A DNA stretch of 64,000 nucleotides from Hamadaea sp. (GTDB taxonomy: Bacteria; Actinomycetota; Actinomycetes; Mycobacteriales; Micromonosporaceae), in contig NZ_JABFVK010000026.1 of the NCBI RefSeq assembly GCF_013362815.1, positions 62,001-126,000 of the forward strand, written 5' to 3'. Shown here one piece after another: positions 50,602-60,304 of this stretch. The notes under the pieces were generated by a model. It ran no database searches. It was not told the origin of the DNA and was given only the letters and a program-made list of their open reading frames with translations. The position numbers and the translations under genes are program-made. Within the stretch, counting starts at the first letter, position 1; each line of letters starts with the position of its first letter.

Positions 50602-50924
50602 CTGCCGCCCTCCTTCAGGCTGTCGATGCGCGACGAGACGTACTGCCACTTGGCCCAGAATCTTTCGAGTTCCCGGCGTCCGGCGTCGTTGAGGGCGTAG
50701 AACTTGCGAGGCGGCCCGACTTCGGACGGCCGTTTCGTGACGTCGACCAGTCCGTTGCGTTCCAACCTCAGCAAGATCGTGTAGACCGTGCCCTCGACGA
50801 CGTCGGTGAAGCCGAGATCGTTCAGGCGGCGGGTGATGGCGTATCCGTAGGTCTCCTCGCCGCCGACGATGTGCAGCACACAGCCTTCGAGCGTGCCTTT
50901 CAGCATCTCCGTCAAGTCGTCCAC
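50598..50924 (-). CDS. PadR-family transcriptional repressor
   Basis: The 108-residue product has the PadR winged helix: LKGTLEGCVLHIVGGEETYG, YAITRRLNDLGFTDVVEGTV, YTILLRLERNGLVDVTKRPS and GPPRKFYALNDAGRREL. It lacks the long C-terminal dimerisation arm (subfamily 2). A perfect 21-base-arm inverted repeat starting 14 bases upstream covers its promoter, so it almost certainly represses its own operon. It is the first gene of a three-gene operon with two DUF1048 proteins. Confidence 0.93.
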   Translation of the reverse strand: MDDLTEMLKGTLEGCVLHIVGGEETYGYAITRRLNDLGFTDVVEGTVYTILLRLERNGLVDVTKRPSEVGPPRKFYALNDAGRRELERFWAKWQYVSSRIDSLKEGGR

Positions 50925-50937
50925 CGCGCGCCTCCGG

Positions 50938-50995
50938 CTTGCCTCTACCTAGTGCTACCGAGTACCACTATACAGTAGCACTAGGTAGAGGCAAG
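50938..50995 (-). promoter_or_regulatory. PadR operon promoter inside a perfect 21-base inverted repeat
   Basis: Arms at 50938-50958 and 50975-50995 are exact complements around a 16-base centre; the left arm contains CTACCTAGTGCTAC. On the minus strand, TTGCCT and TATAGT, 16 bases apart, form a promoter within the repeat. Repressor binding to the arms would block it. The same hairpin could also end the transcript from 51007. Confidence 0.7.
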
Positions 50996-51006
50996 GGGGA
51001 ACGCCG

Positions 51007-51411
51007 TCAGGCGGCGTCGAGCGCTGCGGTGATCTTGCGGGTCATGTCGGCCAGGACCGGGCTGGGTTGCCGGTCGCCGAGCGCCGATTCGACGGCGACC
51101 AGGACGATGCCCCGGTAGTTGTCGGCTTCGGCCGGAGCCTGTGCCTTGAGCAGGCTCATCGACGCGGTGAGCGCCGGCAGGACCTTGTCGGCCAGCTCGG
51201 CGACCGACTTGCCGCTGAGATCCATGCCGCCGCGCTTCTCGGCGAGCACGTGCCCGACCGGGCCGGTGGCCGAGGCGAGGGCGAGCGAACCGTTGGTCGC
51301 GATCTTGTGGGCGGAACCGCCGACCGCGCCGGCCGCCGCGAGCAGCGACACCGCGCCGTACGCGCCGGAACGCAGGGTCAGCTTGTCCTGAGCGGAGAGG
51401 GTGATGGACAT
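51007..51411 (-). CDS. conserved hypothetical protein, Ala-rich
   Basis: The start at ATG 51411 (MSITLSAQDKLTLRSGAYGAV) has AAGGAG six bases upstream, overriding ATG 51426. The 134-residue protein has a hydrophobic helix (GAYGAVSLLAAAGAVGG) and helical Ala-rich rest, including LADKVLPALTASMSLL and YRGIVLVAVESALGD. I do not recognise the family. It ends just before the PadR-operon inverted repeat and is transcribed in the same direction, but the hairpin makes separate regulation likely. Confidence 0.6.
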   Translation of the reverse strand: MSITLSAQDKLTLRSGAYGAVSLLAAAGAVGGSAHKIATNGSLALASATGPVGHVLAEKRGGMDLSGKSVAELADKVLPALTASMSLLKAQAPAEADNYRGIVLVAVESALGDRQPSPVLADMTRKITAALDAA

Positions 51412-51624
51412 GTCGTGCTCCTTCATTGTCGTGCCGGCTTCGTTCTCGATGCGTCTACGATCGGCCGCCGTCCTGTCACGGGCCCGTCGTCGGGCTGTCA
51501 CGCCGTCTGACACGCTGGAACAGGCGTAGCCACTGCGCAGAACGCTAGGTTCAGCCGGGCTCGGAGGAATGAGTAAGGTGACTCACGACCGCGAATTAGG
51601 TAACCGACGCCAGTTGCGACGCGG

Positions 51625-52305
51625 TCAGGGCAGGAAGCGGTAGCCCATGCCCGGTTCCGTCAGCAGATGCCGTGGCCGGGCGGGATCGGATTCGAGCTTT
51701 CGGCGCAGCTGCGCCATGTACTGCCGGAGATATTGCGTCTCGGTCGCGTAGGTAGGACCCCAGACCTGCTGCAGCAGCTGGCGCTGGGTGATCAGTGCGC
51801 CCGGGTGCCGGATCAGGGCTTCGAGCAGGAGCCATTCGGTCCGAGTCAGGTGCACCGGATCGCCGCCGGCCGTGTCGTTCACCGTGTGCGCGGTCAGATC
51901 CACCTCGTACGCACCGATGCGCGAAGTCGCCGGAACATCCGCCTCGGCGAGCCGCCGGGTGACGGCGCGGAGCCGGGCCAGCAGCTCGTCCATGTTGAAC
52001 GGTTTGGTGACGTAATCGTCGGCTCCGGCGTCGAGCGCGTCGACCTTGTCGGCGCTGCCGGCCCGGCCTGACACGACGATGATCGGCACCGGCGACCAGG
52101 TACGCAGCTTCCGGATGACCTCGACGCCGTCGACATCGGGCAGGCCGAGGTCGAGCACGACGAGGTCGGGGTGCTCGTGGGCCGCCGCGTGCAGTGCCTG
52201 GGTGCCGTCGGCGGCGACGATGACGTCGTACTGCCGGGCGGTCAGGTTGATCCGCAAAGCCCGGAGGATCTGCGGCTCGTCGTCGACGATGAGGACCCGG
52301 GTCAC
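51625..52305 (-). CDS. kdpE: KdpE response regulator
   Basis: An OmpR-family regulator of 226 residues. The receiver domain has the acidic DDEP near the start, phospho-acceptor Asp51 in VVLDLGLPDVDG, Lys in DDYVTKPF and VSGRAG. The C-terminal winged helix has LTRTEWLLLEALIRHPGALI, TQRQLLQQVWGPTYATETQY and YMAQLRRKLE. It overlaps the kdpD stop (52302-52305) as in other kdp loci. It activates the kdp operon under potassium limitation after phosphorylation by KdpD. It probably binds the TTGACG boxes at 60.3-60.45 kb. Confidence 0.94.
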   Translation of the reverse strand: MTRVLIVDDEPQILRALRINLTARQYDVIVAADGTQALHAAAHEHPDLVVLDLGLPDVDGVEVIRKLRTWSPVPIIVVSGRAGSADKVDALDAGADDYVTKPFNMDELLARLRAVTRRLAEADVPATSRIGAYEVDLTAHTVNDTAGGDPVHLTRTEWLLLEALIRHPGALITQRQLLQQVWGPTYATETQYLRQYMAQLRRKLESDPARPRHLLTEPGMGYRFLP

Positions 52306-54845
52306 ATCTCCCCCTGAAGCGCGATGGGCAGGCTCACGATCATCGTGACTCCCCCGCCGGGTGTGGTCTGCGGTTCGACACTTCCACCCATGGCTTCGGC
52401 GAGCCCTCGGGACAACGCGAGGCCGAGGCCGACGCCGGTGGTGTTGTCGCGGTCGCCGAGCCGTTGGAACGGCTGGAAGACGTGCTCCCGATCGCCGGCG
52501 GGGATGCCGGGGCCGTGGTCGGCGATCCGGATCTCCACCCGGTCGTCGTGTTCGCTGGCGTTGACGGTCGGCGGCCGATCCGGTGGGCTGTATCGCAGCG
52601 CGTTGGCGAACAGGTTGGCGAGGATGCGTTCGAGCAGGGCCGGGTCGGCGGCGACCTCGGGAAGATCGTCGGACACGTGCATTCGCACGCTCGAAGCCAC
52701 CGGCCCTAGATCGCGCAAGGCCAGCCCGGCCACCTCGGCGACGCTGGCCGGCTGGATCGCCATCCCGAGCGCGCCCGCCTGGAGACGGCTCATGTCGAGG
52801 AGGTTGTCGACGAGCCGGGTCAGCTTGTCCAGCGACTCGTCGGCGGCGGTCAGCAGTTCCCGGCGATCTGCCTCGGCGAACTCCACATCGGGGCTGCGGA
52901 GGCTGCCGATCGCCGCTTTCGCCGACGTCAACGGCGTACGCAGATCGTGGCTCACGGCTTGGAGGAGCGCTGTGCGTACTCGATCGGCCTCGGCGAGCGG
53001 TGCGGCGGCGGCCGCCTGCTCGGCCAGGCGCTCCTGGCGCAGAGCGGTCGCGGCCTGCGCGGCGAACGCCTCGACCACCCGCTGATCCCCGGCGTCGAGG
53101 GGATGTCCGGCCAGGACGAGAGCCAGCTCCTCGTCTACCGGCACGTCGACGTCACCGTCGGCCGGGCTGGCCGAGGGATGTCCGCCGACGCTGGCGGCGA
53201 CCTGCCACTTCGCCGGATCCCGGCGCATGTCCGGTGACCGTGGCGTGTCCGGGCGCCGTTCCAGCAAGGTGACGCTGGTGAGCGTGAACGTCTCACGCAA
53301 CTGCTCCAGCAGGGCCGGCAGTGGACGTTCCCCGCGCAGGACACTGCCCGCGACGGTGGACAACGTCTGCGCTTCGGCCCGGGCGCGCGCCGCTTCGAGC
53401 GTACGCCGGGCGGCCAGGTCCACAGTGGCGCTGACCGCGACGGCGACGAGGACGAAGACGAGCAACGCCAGCAGGTTCTCGTGTTCGGCGACGGTCCACA
53501 GATGGATGGGCGGCGTGAAGTAGTAGTTCAGCAGGAGGAACCCCACGACGGCGGCGACGACGGCGGGCAGGATGCCGCCGATGAGTCCGATGAGGACGAC
53601 CGCCGACAGGAAGATCAGGATGTCGCTGGGCAGCGAGAGTTCTTCCCGCGCTTGGGTCAGCGCGAAGGTCAGCAGCGGAAGGAGGACTGCGGTGAGGGCG
53701 AACCCGGCGATCCGCCGCCGCCAGGTCAGCCCACCGCGCAGAGGTCGCCGCAGCGAGACGGGCTTGGTCTCCTCGTGGGTCACGAGGTGCACGTCGATCG
53801 GCCCCGACTCGGCGGTGGTGGTCACCCCGACGCCGGGCGCGAAGATCTGGGCGAACCGGCCGCGCCGGCTCGCCCCGAGGACGAGCTGGGTGGCGTTGAC
53901 CGCGCGGGCGAAGTCGAGCAACGCGCGCGGGATGTCGTCGCCGATGACCTCGTGATAGCTCCCGCCGATCCCCTCGACCAGTACGCGCTGCCGGGCGAGA
54001 TGGGCGGGGTCGGTGCCCGCCGCGAGGCCGTCACTGCGCGCGACGTGCACGGCGAGCAACTCGGCGCCCTTGCTCCGGTCGGCGATCCGCCCCGCTCGCC
54101 GGATGAGGGTGTCCCCTTCCGGGCCACCGGTCAGCGCCACGACTACGCGTTCCCGCGCCTCCCAGACGCCGCCGATGTTGTGCTCGGCCCGGTAGCGTTC
54201 CAGCTGGTCGTCGACCTTGTCAGCCAGCCACAGCAGGGCGAGCTCCCGCAGCGCGGTGAGGTTGCCGACCCGGAAGTAGTTGCCGAGCGCGGCGTCCACC
54301 TTCTCGGGCCCGTAGACGTTGCCGTGAGCCATCCGGCTCCGCAGCGCCTCGGCTGTCATGTCGACGAGCTCGATCTGAGCCGCCTGCCGGACGATCGCGT
54401 CGGGAACCGTCTCCTTCTGGTGGATCTTGGTGATCGACTCGACGACGTCGTTGAGCGACTCGATGTGCTGGATGTTGAGGGTGGTCACCACCGAGATGCC
54501 CGCGTCGAGCAGCTCGGTGATGTCCTGCCACCGTTTGGCGTTGCGGCTGCCCGGCACGTTCGTGTGGGCGAACTCGTCGATCAGCGCCACCGCCGGTCGC
54601 CGGGCCAGCACGGCGTCCACGTCCATCTCGGTGAAGGTCGCCCCGCGGTACTCCATGGTCTTGCGCGGGACGACCTCCAGATCTCCGATCATCGCCTCGG
54701 TCAGCTTGCGGCCGTGCGTCTCCACCAGACCGGCCACGACATCGGTCCCCCGCTCCCGGCGCCGGTTGCCCTCCTCGAGCATCTTGTAGGTCTTGCCCAC
54801 ACCCGGCGCGGCCCCGAGATAGATCCGCAGGGTTCCGCGTGGCAC
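52302..54845 (-). CDS. kdpD: KdpD sensor histidine kinase
   Basis: 847 residues. The N-terminal KdpD domain has Walker A LGAAPGVGKT and ALIDEFAHTNVPGSRNAKRW. A universal-stress-protein module carries ALTGGPEGDTLIRRAGRIA. Four transmembrane helices (DUF4118, around residues 390-490) precede a GAF-like region. The kinase core then carries AVSHDLRTPLTSAKAAIGSL with the phospho-His, followed by ATPase boxes NLFANALRYSPPDRPP and ADHGPGIPAGD. It senses potassium and turgor and phosphorylates KdpE. It lies 12 bases after kdpC. Confidence 0.96.
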   Translation of the reverse strand: MPRGTLRIYLGAAPGVGKTYKMLEEGNRRRERGTDVVAGLVETHGRKLTEAMIGDLEVVPRKTMEYRGATFTEMDVDAVLARRPAVALIDEFAHTNVPGSRNAKRWQDITELLDAGISVVTTLNIQHIESLNDVVESITKIHQKETVPDAIVRQAAQIELVDMTAEALRSRMAHGNVYGPEKVDAALGNYFRVGNLTALRELALLWLADKVDDQLERYRAEHNIGGVWEARERVVVALTGGPEGDTLIRRAGRIADRSKGAELLAVHVARSDGLAAGTDPAHLARQRVLVEGIGGSYHEVIGDDIPRALLDFARAVNATQLVLGASRRGRFAQIFAPGVGVTTTAESGPIDVHLVTHEETKPVSLRRPLRGGLTWRRRIAGFALTAVLLPLLTFALTQAREELSLPSDILIFLSAVVLIGLIGGILPAVVAAVVGFLLLNYYFTPPIHLWTVAEHENLLALLVFVLVAVAVSATVDLAARRTLEAARARAEAQTLSTVAGSVLRGERPLPALLEQLRETFTLTSVTLLERRPDTPRSPDMRRDPAKWQVAASVGGHPSASPADGDVDVPVDEELALVLAGHPLDAGDQRVVEAFAAQAATALRQERLAEQAAAAAPLAEADRVRTALLQAVSHDLRTPLTSAKAAIGSLRSPDVEFAEADRRELLTAADESLDKLTRLVDNLLDMSRLQAGALGMAIQPASVAEVAGLALRDLGPVASSVRMHVSDDLPEVAADPALLERILANLFANALRYSPPDRPPTVNASEHDDRVEIRIADHGPGIPAGDREHVFQPFQRLGDRDNTTGVGLGLALSRGLAEAMGGSVEPQTTPGGGVTMIVSLPIALQGEM

Positions 54846-54857
54846 GTTTCCTCCTCG

Positions 54858-55730
54858 TCAGCCCTGGTAGGGGTACTTGGCGTCCAGATCCAGATTAAGC
54901 TGCAGGACGTTCACTCCCGGCTCGCCGAGGAATCCCAGGGCGCGTCCGGTGGTGTTCTGCTCCACGAGCTTGAGGACCTCGGCCGCGCTCACGCCCCGGG
55001 CCTGGGCGACCCGCGCGACCTGCAGTTTCGCGTACTCGGGACTGATCTGCGGATCCAGCCCGCTCGCACTGGCCGTCACGGCGTCCGCCGGAACCGCCGA
55101 CTCTGCCGGGGCGTCACCCCGCACGGTGGTGAGAACTCCGCCCGAGTAATCCTCGCCCGCCTTCGCGCACTCCACTGCGACGCCCGCATAGCTGCTGACG
55201 AACGGCGTCGCCGGGCACGCCTGATTCACGCTGACCACGCGGGTGACGCGGCCCGTCAGCCCGTCGCTGTGGAAGACCCGCAACACCGCGCCCAGCCCGT
55301 CGGACGTGCAGTACGGCCGGCGGCCGTCCACGCCTTCGAGCTCGCCGACGGCCTTGCTGCGCGAGCAGACCTGCGACAACAGGCTCAAGGTCGCGCCGTC
55401 GGGCGAGAGCTTGTCCTCGATCGACTCCGGGCCGAGGTTGCTCGCGCTCGTCGAGTCCAGGTCGTAGCCGTCGCCCGCGGCTGACGGCCGCGATTGGAAG
55501 TACTGCTTCAGGGCGTCGCCCTGGTCGTCGGTGAACAGCTGTCCGATGATCGCGCTGCCGACCGGCTTGCCGTTCGCGGTCACGACCGAGCCGTTCGCTC
55601 GGTCCCGCAAACCGGGCAGCTGCGCGACCGCGGTCACGATCAACGGGTACGCGATGCCGCAGAGCACGGTGAAGGTGAGTATCGTCCGCAGTGCCGCGAT
55701 GTGCTGAGTGATCCAAGATGGCAGTCGCAT
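54858..55730 (-). CDS. kdpC: KdpC, potassium-transporting ATPase subunit C
   Basis: From ATG 55730 the protein has 290 residues. It has a single N-terminal transmembrane helix (RTILTFTVLCGIAYPLIVTAVAQL) and motifs IGQLFTDDQGDALKQYFQSRPSA, LDPQISPEYAKLQVARVA and VNVLQLNLDLDAKYP. Usual KdpC proteins are about 190-200 residues. Here a central insertion of about 90 residues, with Cys pairs at QVCSRSK, PYCTSD and NQACPATPF, separates the standard halves. It assembles with KdpA and KdpB. The start is four bases after the kdpB stop. Confidence 0.94.
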   Translation of the reverse strand: MRLPSWITQHIAALRTILTFTVLCGIAYPLIVTAVAQLPGLRDRANGSVVTANGKPVGSAIIGQLFTDDQGDALKQYFQSRPSAAGDGYDLDSTSASNLGPESIEDKLSPDGATLSLLSQVCSRSKAVGELEGVDGRRPYCTSDGLGAVLRVFHSDGLTGRVTRVVSVNQACPATPFVSSYAGVAVECAKAGEDYSGGVLTTVRGDAPAESAVPADAVTASASGLDPQISPEYAKLQVARVAQARGVSAAEVLKLVEQNTTGRALGFLGEPGVNVLQLNLDLDAKYPYQG

Positions 55731-55734
55731 GGCC

Positions 55735-57852
55735 CTACATCCCCGGAAGCAGTTGAACGAGAAGGTCGATGAGTTTGATGCCGACGAACGGCGCGACGAC
55801 ACCGCCCAGGCCGTAGACCCAGAGATTGCGCCGCAGCATCGCCGCCGCCCCGCCGGGCCGGTAGCGCACGCCGCGCAGGGCCAGCGGGATCAACAGCACG
55901 ATGATGATCGCGTTGAAGACGACGGCCGACAGGATCGCCGACTGTGGGCTGTGCAACCGCATGATGTTCAGCGTGTCCAGCGACGGGTAGACCGCCGCGA
56001 ACATCGCCGGGATGATCGCGAAGTACTTCGCGATGTCGTTGGCGATGGAGAAGGTCGTCAACGCACCCCGGGTGATCAGCAGTTGCTTGCCGATCTCGAC
56101 GATCTCGATGAGCTTCGTCGGGTCGGAATCGAGGTCGACCATGTTGCCGGCCTCCTTCGCGGCGGAGGTGCCGGTGTTCATCGCCACGCCGACGTCGGCC
56201 TGAGCCAGTGCCGGAGCGTCGTTCGTGCCGTCGCCGGTCATCGCGACGAGCTTGCCGCCCTCCTGCTCCTGCTTGATCAGGGCGAGCTTGTCCTCCGGAG
56301 TCGCTTCGGCGAGGAAGTCGTCGACGCCGGCCTCTTCCGCGATCGCCTTGGCGGTCAACGGATTGTCGCCGGTGATCATGACGGTGCGTATGCCCATCGC
56401 CCGCATCTCGTCGAACCGCTCCCGCATGCCCTGCTTGACGACGTCCTTCAGGTGGATGACACCCAAGGCGCGGGCCGGTTGACCGTCTACGTGCTCGGCG
56501 ACGACCAACGGCGTACCGCCGCTGCCGCTGATGCCGTCGACCAGCGGGCCCACCTCGTCGGTCGGGTGGCCGCCGTTGTCGCGTACCCACTTCATGACTG
56601 CGGTGGCCGCCCCCTTACGAATCCGCCGGGTCGAGCCGTTCTCGGCGACGTCCACACCGGACATCCGGGTCTGGGCGGTGAACTCCACCCAGGTGGCGTG
56701 ACTGAGCTCGCCGGGCTCTCGCTCGCGCAGGCCGTACTTCTGCTTCGCGAAGACGACGATGGAACGGCCTTCCGGCGTCTGATCGGCCAAGCTGGACAGC
56801 TGGGCCGCGTCGGCGAGCAGGTGCTCGGAGACCTCGGCGACCGGAACGAACTCCCCCGCCTGGCGGTTGCCCAGAGTGATGGTTCCCGTCTTGTCGAGCA
56901 GCAGCGTGTTGACGTCGCCCGCAGCTTCGACCGCCCGGCCAGACATCGCCAGCACGTTCCGCTGCACCAGCCGGTCCATGCCCGCGATGCCGATCGCCGA
57001 CAACAGCGCTCCGATGGTGGTCGGGATCAAGCAGACCAGCAGCGAGACGAGCACGATGCCGGTGACGCCGTCGGCGTTGATCGCCAGCGTGTCGGGGGCG
57101 GCGCCTTGCCAGTTCTTGGCATAGATCGCCATCGGCTGGAGGGTGACGGTGGCGAGCAGAAAGATGATCGTCATCGCGGCGAGCAGGATGTTCAGCGCGA
57201 TCTCGTTCGGCGTCTTCTGCCGGTTCGCGCCCTCGACCAACGCGATCATCCGATCGATGAAGCTCTCGCCCGGCTTCTGCGTGATCTTGACGACGATCCG
57301 GTCCGAGAGCACCTTGGTGCCGCCCGTGACAGCGCTTCGGTCGCCGCCGGACTCCCGGATCACCGGGGCGGACTCGCCGGTGATCGCCGACTCGTCGACG
57401 CTGGCGATGCCCTCGACGACGTCGCCGTCACCGGGGATGATCTGGCCCGCCTCGACGACGACGATGTCGCCGAGCGTCAACGCCGTCGCGGCGACCGGCT
57501 CCTCGCGGGTCTCGGTCTGCCCCGGCTGCCAGTCGAGGAGCTTGCGGGCCATCGTCTGGGTCTTCGCCTTGCGCAGCGTGTCGGCCTGCGCCTTGCCCCG
57601 GCCTTCGGCGACCGCCTCGGCCAGGTTGGCGAACAGGACGGTCAGCCAGAGCCAGACGACGATGGCCCAGGCGAAGAAGCTCGGGTCGGCGAGCGCCAGC
57701 GCCGTCGTGAAGACTGCGCCGATCTCCACGATGAACATGACCGGGTTACGCCACAGCGTGACCGGGTTGAGCTTGCGCAACGCGTCCGGGAAGGACTTGA
57801 GGAGTTGCCGGGGATCGAGCAGACCGCCGGAGACGCGATTCTCAGCAGACAC
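55735..57852 (-). CDS. kdpB: KdpB, P-type ATPase subunit
   Basis: 705 residues with P-type ATPase motifs: the TGES loop ([13 protein letters not shown]), the phosphorylation site [39 protein letters not shown], and [19 protein letters not shown]. Membrane helices lie at both ends. It hydrolyses ATP to energise potassium uptake through KdpA. A 108-base gap before it contains no gene. kdpC follows directly. The length equals typical KdpB. Confidence 0.97.
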   Translation of the reverse strand: MSAENRVSGGLLDPRQLLKSFPDALRKLNPVTLWRNPVMFIVEIGAVFTTALALADPSFFAWAIVVWLWLTVLFANLAEAVAEGRGKAQADTLRKAKTQTMARKLLDWQPGQTETREEPVAATALTLGDIVVVEAGQIIPGDGDVVEGIASVDESAITGESAPVIRESGGDRSAVTGGTKVLSDRIVVKITQKPGESFIDRMIALVEGANRQKTPNEIALNILLAAMTIIFLLATVTLQPMAIYAKNWQGAAPDTLAINADGVTGIVLVSLLVCLIPTTIGALLSAIGIAGMDRLVQRNVLAMSGRAVEAAGDVNTLLLDKTGTITLGNRQAGEFVPVAEVSEHLLADAAQLSSLADQTPEGRSIVVFAKQKYGLREREPGELSHATWVEFTAQTRMSGVDVAENGSTRRIRKGAATAVMKWVRDNGGHPTDEVGPLVDGISGSGGTPLVVAEHVDGQPARALGVIHLKDVVKQGMRERFDEMRAMGIRTVMITGDNPLTAKAIAEEAGVDDFLAEATPEDKLALIKQEQEGGKLVAMTGDGTNDAPALAQADVGVAMNTGTSAAKEAGNMVDLDSDPTKLIEIVEIGKQLLITRGALTTFSIANDIAKYFAIIPAMFAAVYPSLDTLNIMRLHSPQSAILSAVVFNAIIIVLLIPLALRGVRYRPGGAAAMLRRNLWVYGLGGVVAPFVGIKLIDLLVQLLPGM

Positions 57853-57960
57853 GGGGTTTCCTTTGCACGGACCTGGCAGGGAGGGCCGTCTGACGGCCCG
57901 ACCGGTGCCCGGCGGGAGCGACGGTCCGCACCACCGCGGACCTGGGACCTGAAGATCTGG

Positions 57961-59622
57961 TCATCGGAGGCCCTCCGCCAGCGGCCCGAGGGCGAGCGCG
58001 GGGAGGAAGGTGAGCGCGACGAGGATGAGCGTCACGCCGGCGACCATGCCTACGAACAGAGGTTTGTGGGTCGGCAGCGTGCCGGCCGAGGCGGGCGTGG
58101 GCTTCTGCCGGGCCAGCGATCCGGCCAGGCCGAGCACGAAGATGATCGGCAGGAACCGGCCGAACAACATCGCGAGCCCGAGTGCGGTGTTCCACCAGGG
58201 GGTGTTGACGGTGATGCCGGCGAACGCGGAGCCGTTGTTGTTGGCGGCGGAGGTGAACGCGTAGAGCACCTCGGAGAAGCCGTGCGGGCCGACGTTGAGC
58301 TGGGTCGACCAGTTGCCGGTCGCCATCGCCGCGGCCGTGCCGACGAGCACGAGCGCCGGGGTGACGAGGAAATAGAGCGACGCGAACTTCATCTCGCGCG
58401 CACCGATCTTCTTACCGAGATACTCCGGCGTGCGCCCGACCATGAGACCGGCCACGAAGACGGTGATCACCGCCAGCACGAGCATCCCGTAGAGGCCCGA
58501 GCCCGTGCCGCCGGGCGCGACCTCGCCCAGCATCATGTTGAACATCGTGAGCGCGCCACCGAAGGCCGTGTAGGAATCGTGGAACGAGTCCACCGCACCC
58601 GTCGAAGTCAGCGTCGTAGCCGAGGCGAAAGTCGCCGAATTCGCCACGCCGAACCTGGTCTCGACGCCTTCCAGCGCGGCACCGACCGCGTTCGGGACGG
58701 TGCCCGCGTGGGACAGCTGCGCCCAGTTGAGCAGCAGCGTGCTGCCGACGGCCAGGATCGCCATGATGGAGACGATCGCCAGGCCCTGCCGCTTGTCGCC
58801 GACCATCCGGCCGAAGACGCGCGGCAGCGAGAAGGAGATCAGGAGCAGCAGGTAGATCTCGATCCAGTTGGTCCAGCTCGTGGGGTTCTCGAACGGGTGC
58901 GCGCTGTTGACGTTGTAGAAGCCGCCGCCGTTGGTGCCCAGTTCCTTGATGACTTCCTGGCTGGCCACGCCGCCCCCGGTGAGGTGCTGCGTCGCACCGT
59001 TCAGGGTGGCCACGTCGGTGCCGTCGCTGAAGTTCTGCACCGCGCCGCCGGCGATCAGCACGATCGCGAAGACCACCGCGACCGGCAGCAGGACGCGTAC
59101 GACGACTCGGGTCAGGTCGACCCAGAAGTTGCCCAGCTGATCGGTCTTGTTCCGGGCGAACCCCCGCACGACCGCCAGCGCCACCGAGACGCCGACCGCC
59201 GCCGAGACGAAGTTCTGCACGGCCAGACCGGCTGCCTGCGTCGCGTGCGACATCGTCGACTCGCCCGAGTACGCCTGCCAGTTGGTGTTGGTGGTGAAGC
59301 TGACCGCGGTGTTCCAGGCCAGCTCGACCGGTACGGCGGTGAAGTCGGCGCCGAACTGCCAGATCTTGTCCTGCAGGCGTTCGAAGGCGTACAGGAAGAG
59401 CAGGGACAACGCGGAGAACGCCAGTACGCTGCGGGCGTACACGGTCCACTTCTGCTCCGCGTCGGGGTTGACGCCGATCGCCTTGTAGACGCCACGCTCG
59501 ACGACGATGTGCTTCGTCGAGGTGAGCGCCCGATACATGTAGTCGCCGAAGAAGCGGTAGGACACCGCCAAGGCGGCGATCAGCGAGACGATGAACAGTA
59601 CGCCCGCCGTCGTTGTGGACAT
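57961..59622 (-). CDS. kdpA: KdpA, potassium-binding channel-like subunit
   Basis: 553 residues with ten or so transmembrane segments and the four selectivity-filter-like repeats: [59 protein letters not shown] and [16 protein letters not shown]. It is the potassium-selecting subunit in the membrane. Its ATG (59622) follows the kdpF TAG with no intervening base, implying translational coupling. Confidence 0.97.
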   Translation of the reverse strand: MSTTTAGVLFIVSLIAALAVSYRFFGDYMYRALTSTKHIVVERGVYKAIGVNPDAEQKWTVYARSVLAFSALSLLFLYAFERLQDKIWQFGADFTAVPVELAWNTAVSFTTNTNWQAYSGESTMSHATQAAGLAVQNFVSAAVGVSVALAVVRGFARNKTDQLGNFWVDLTRVVVRVLLPVAVVFAIVLIAGGAVQNFSDGTDVATLNGATQHLTGGGVASQEVIKELGTNGGGFYNVNSAHPFENPTSWTNWIEIYLLLLISFSLPRVFGRMVGDKRQGLAIVSIMAILAVGSTLLLNWAQLSHAGTVPNAVGAALEGVETRFGVANSATFASATTLTSTGAVDSFHDSYTAFGGALTMFNMMLGEVAPGGTGSGLYGMLVLAVITVFVAGLMVGRTPEYLGKKIGAREMKFASLYFLVTPALVLVGTAAAMATGNWSTQLNVGPHGFSEVLYAFTSAANNNGSAFAGITVNTPWWNTALGLAMLFGRFLPIIFVLGLAGSLARQKPTPASAGTLPTHKPLFVGMVAGVTLILVALTFLPALALGPLAEGLR

Positions 59623-59712
59623 CTAGAACTTCTCCGGTTTGATCAGTGCGACGACCAGGAAAACCGCCAGCACGCTGGACAGGACCAGGCCGATCACGTT
59701 CGCGGTGCTCAC
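59623..59712 (-). CDS. kdpF: KdpF, small membrane subunit
   Basis: This 29-residue peptide, below common length cut-offs, starts at GTG 59712 (VSTANVIGLVLSSVLAVF) and ends LIKPEKF. The single transmembrane helix and conserved KPEKF tail are typical of KdpF, which stabilises the Kdp complex. Its start overlaps the preceding small gene by four bases (GTGA), and its stop adjoins kdpA. The order small-peptide, kdpF, kdpA is preserved in other actinobacteria. Confidence 0.88.
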   Translation of the reverse strand: MSTANVIGLVLSSVLAVFLVVALIKPEKF

Positions 59713-59792
59713 AGCCGTTCGACTCCCTTGAGCAGCAGAGCCATGACGGCGAAAGCCGCCACGGTGATCAGCACGTACGCCAGATCAGGCAT
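59709..59792 (-). CDS. 27-residue membrane peptide upstream of kdpF
   Basis: ATG 59792 yields MPDLAYVLITVAAFAVMALL ending in LKGVERL, a single transmembrane helix of a size and topology like KdpF. It overlaps the DUF4118-like gene by eight bases and kdpF by four, so it is translated within the kdp operon. Similar peptides precede kdpF in actinobacterial kdp operons; the function is unknown. It could be a second small subunit. Confidence 0.7.
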   Translation of the reverse strand: MPDLAYVLITVAAFAVMALLLKGVERL

Positions 59793-60210
59793 CGTGCTCG
59801 TCCTCCTCGACAGATGGATACGCAGCCGCCATCGGCGGTCGCCCGGATGCCCGCCCCGGGAACAGGTCGCCGGCCAGGCGTCCCGCGATCACGGCGCTGC
59901 CGAGGGCCATGAGCCGCATCGCGTCCGTGCTCCCGTGCCAGCTGAGCTGGCCCAGCTGGTTCACCAGGAACCCGTCAAACACCAGGAACCCGATGACGGC
60001 GGTCACCAGCGACGCCGTCCACACGGCAGTCACCGCCGCGAAGGCCAGCACCGCCAGGACCAGTACGCCGTACCGAAGCACGGCCTCGGCCTGCGGGAAC
60101 GCCGACGCGACGAAGCCCGCCACGATGACGACCAGCGACCCGAAACCGACCAGAATCCCCTGGGGGCTCTGGTTCAACGGCGGGTTCACCCCCGCCCGGA
60201 TGATGCTCAC
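59785..60210 (-). CDS. DUF4118-like four-helix membrane protein heading the kdp operon
   Basis: A 141-residue protein from GTG 60210 (MSIIRAGVNPPLNQSPQGIL). It has four hydrophobic segments (ILVGFGSLVVIVAGFVASAF, VLRYGVLVLAVLAFAAVTAV, SLVTAVIGFLVFDGFL and MRLMALGSAVIAGRLAG) and an acidic tail. The TAVIGFLVFDGFLVNQ stretch resembles the transmembrane module of KdpD, without kinase domains. It is the first gene of the operon. A separate potassium-sensing or tuning subunit is inference. The first helix could be a signal anchor. Confidence 0.65.
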   Translation of the reverse strand: MSIIRAGVNPPLNQSPQGILVGFGSLVVIVAGFVASAFPQAEAVLRYGVLVLAVLAFAAVTAVWTASLVTAVIGFLVFDGFLVNQLGQLSWHGSTDAMRLMALGSAVIAGRLAGDLFPGRASGRPPMAAAYPSVEEDEHDA

Positions 60211-60231
60211 GACCGCTCCGATGGCATGTCA

Positions 60232-60250
60232 GCGGCCGCTTTTCGGCCGC
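60232..60250 (-). promoter_or_regulatory. leader hairpin before the kdp operon
   Basis: GCGGCCG and CGGCCGC enclose a five-base loop 22 bases before the first kdp start codon. It may fold in the 5' leader. There is no recognisable riboswitch. Confidence 0.3.
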
Positions 60251-60304
60251 GCCAACGAAGTCAACCGCTGGGCGTGACGGGTTTACAGGGGTCCTTACGC
60301 GTTC

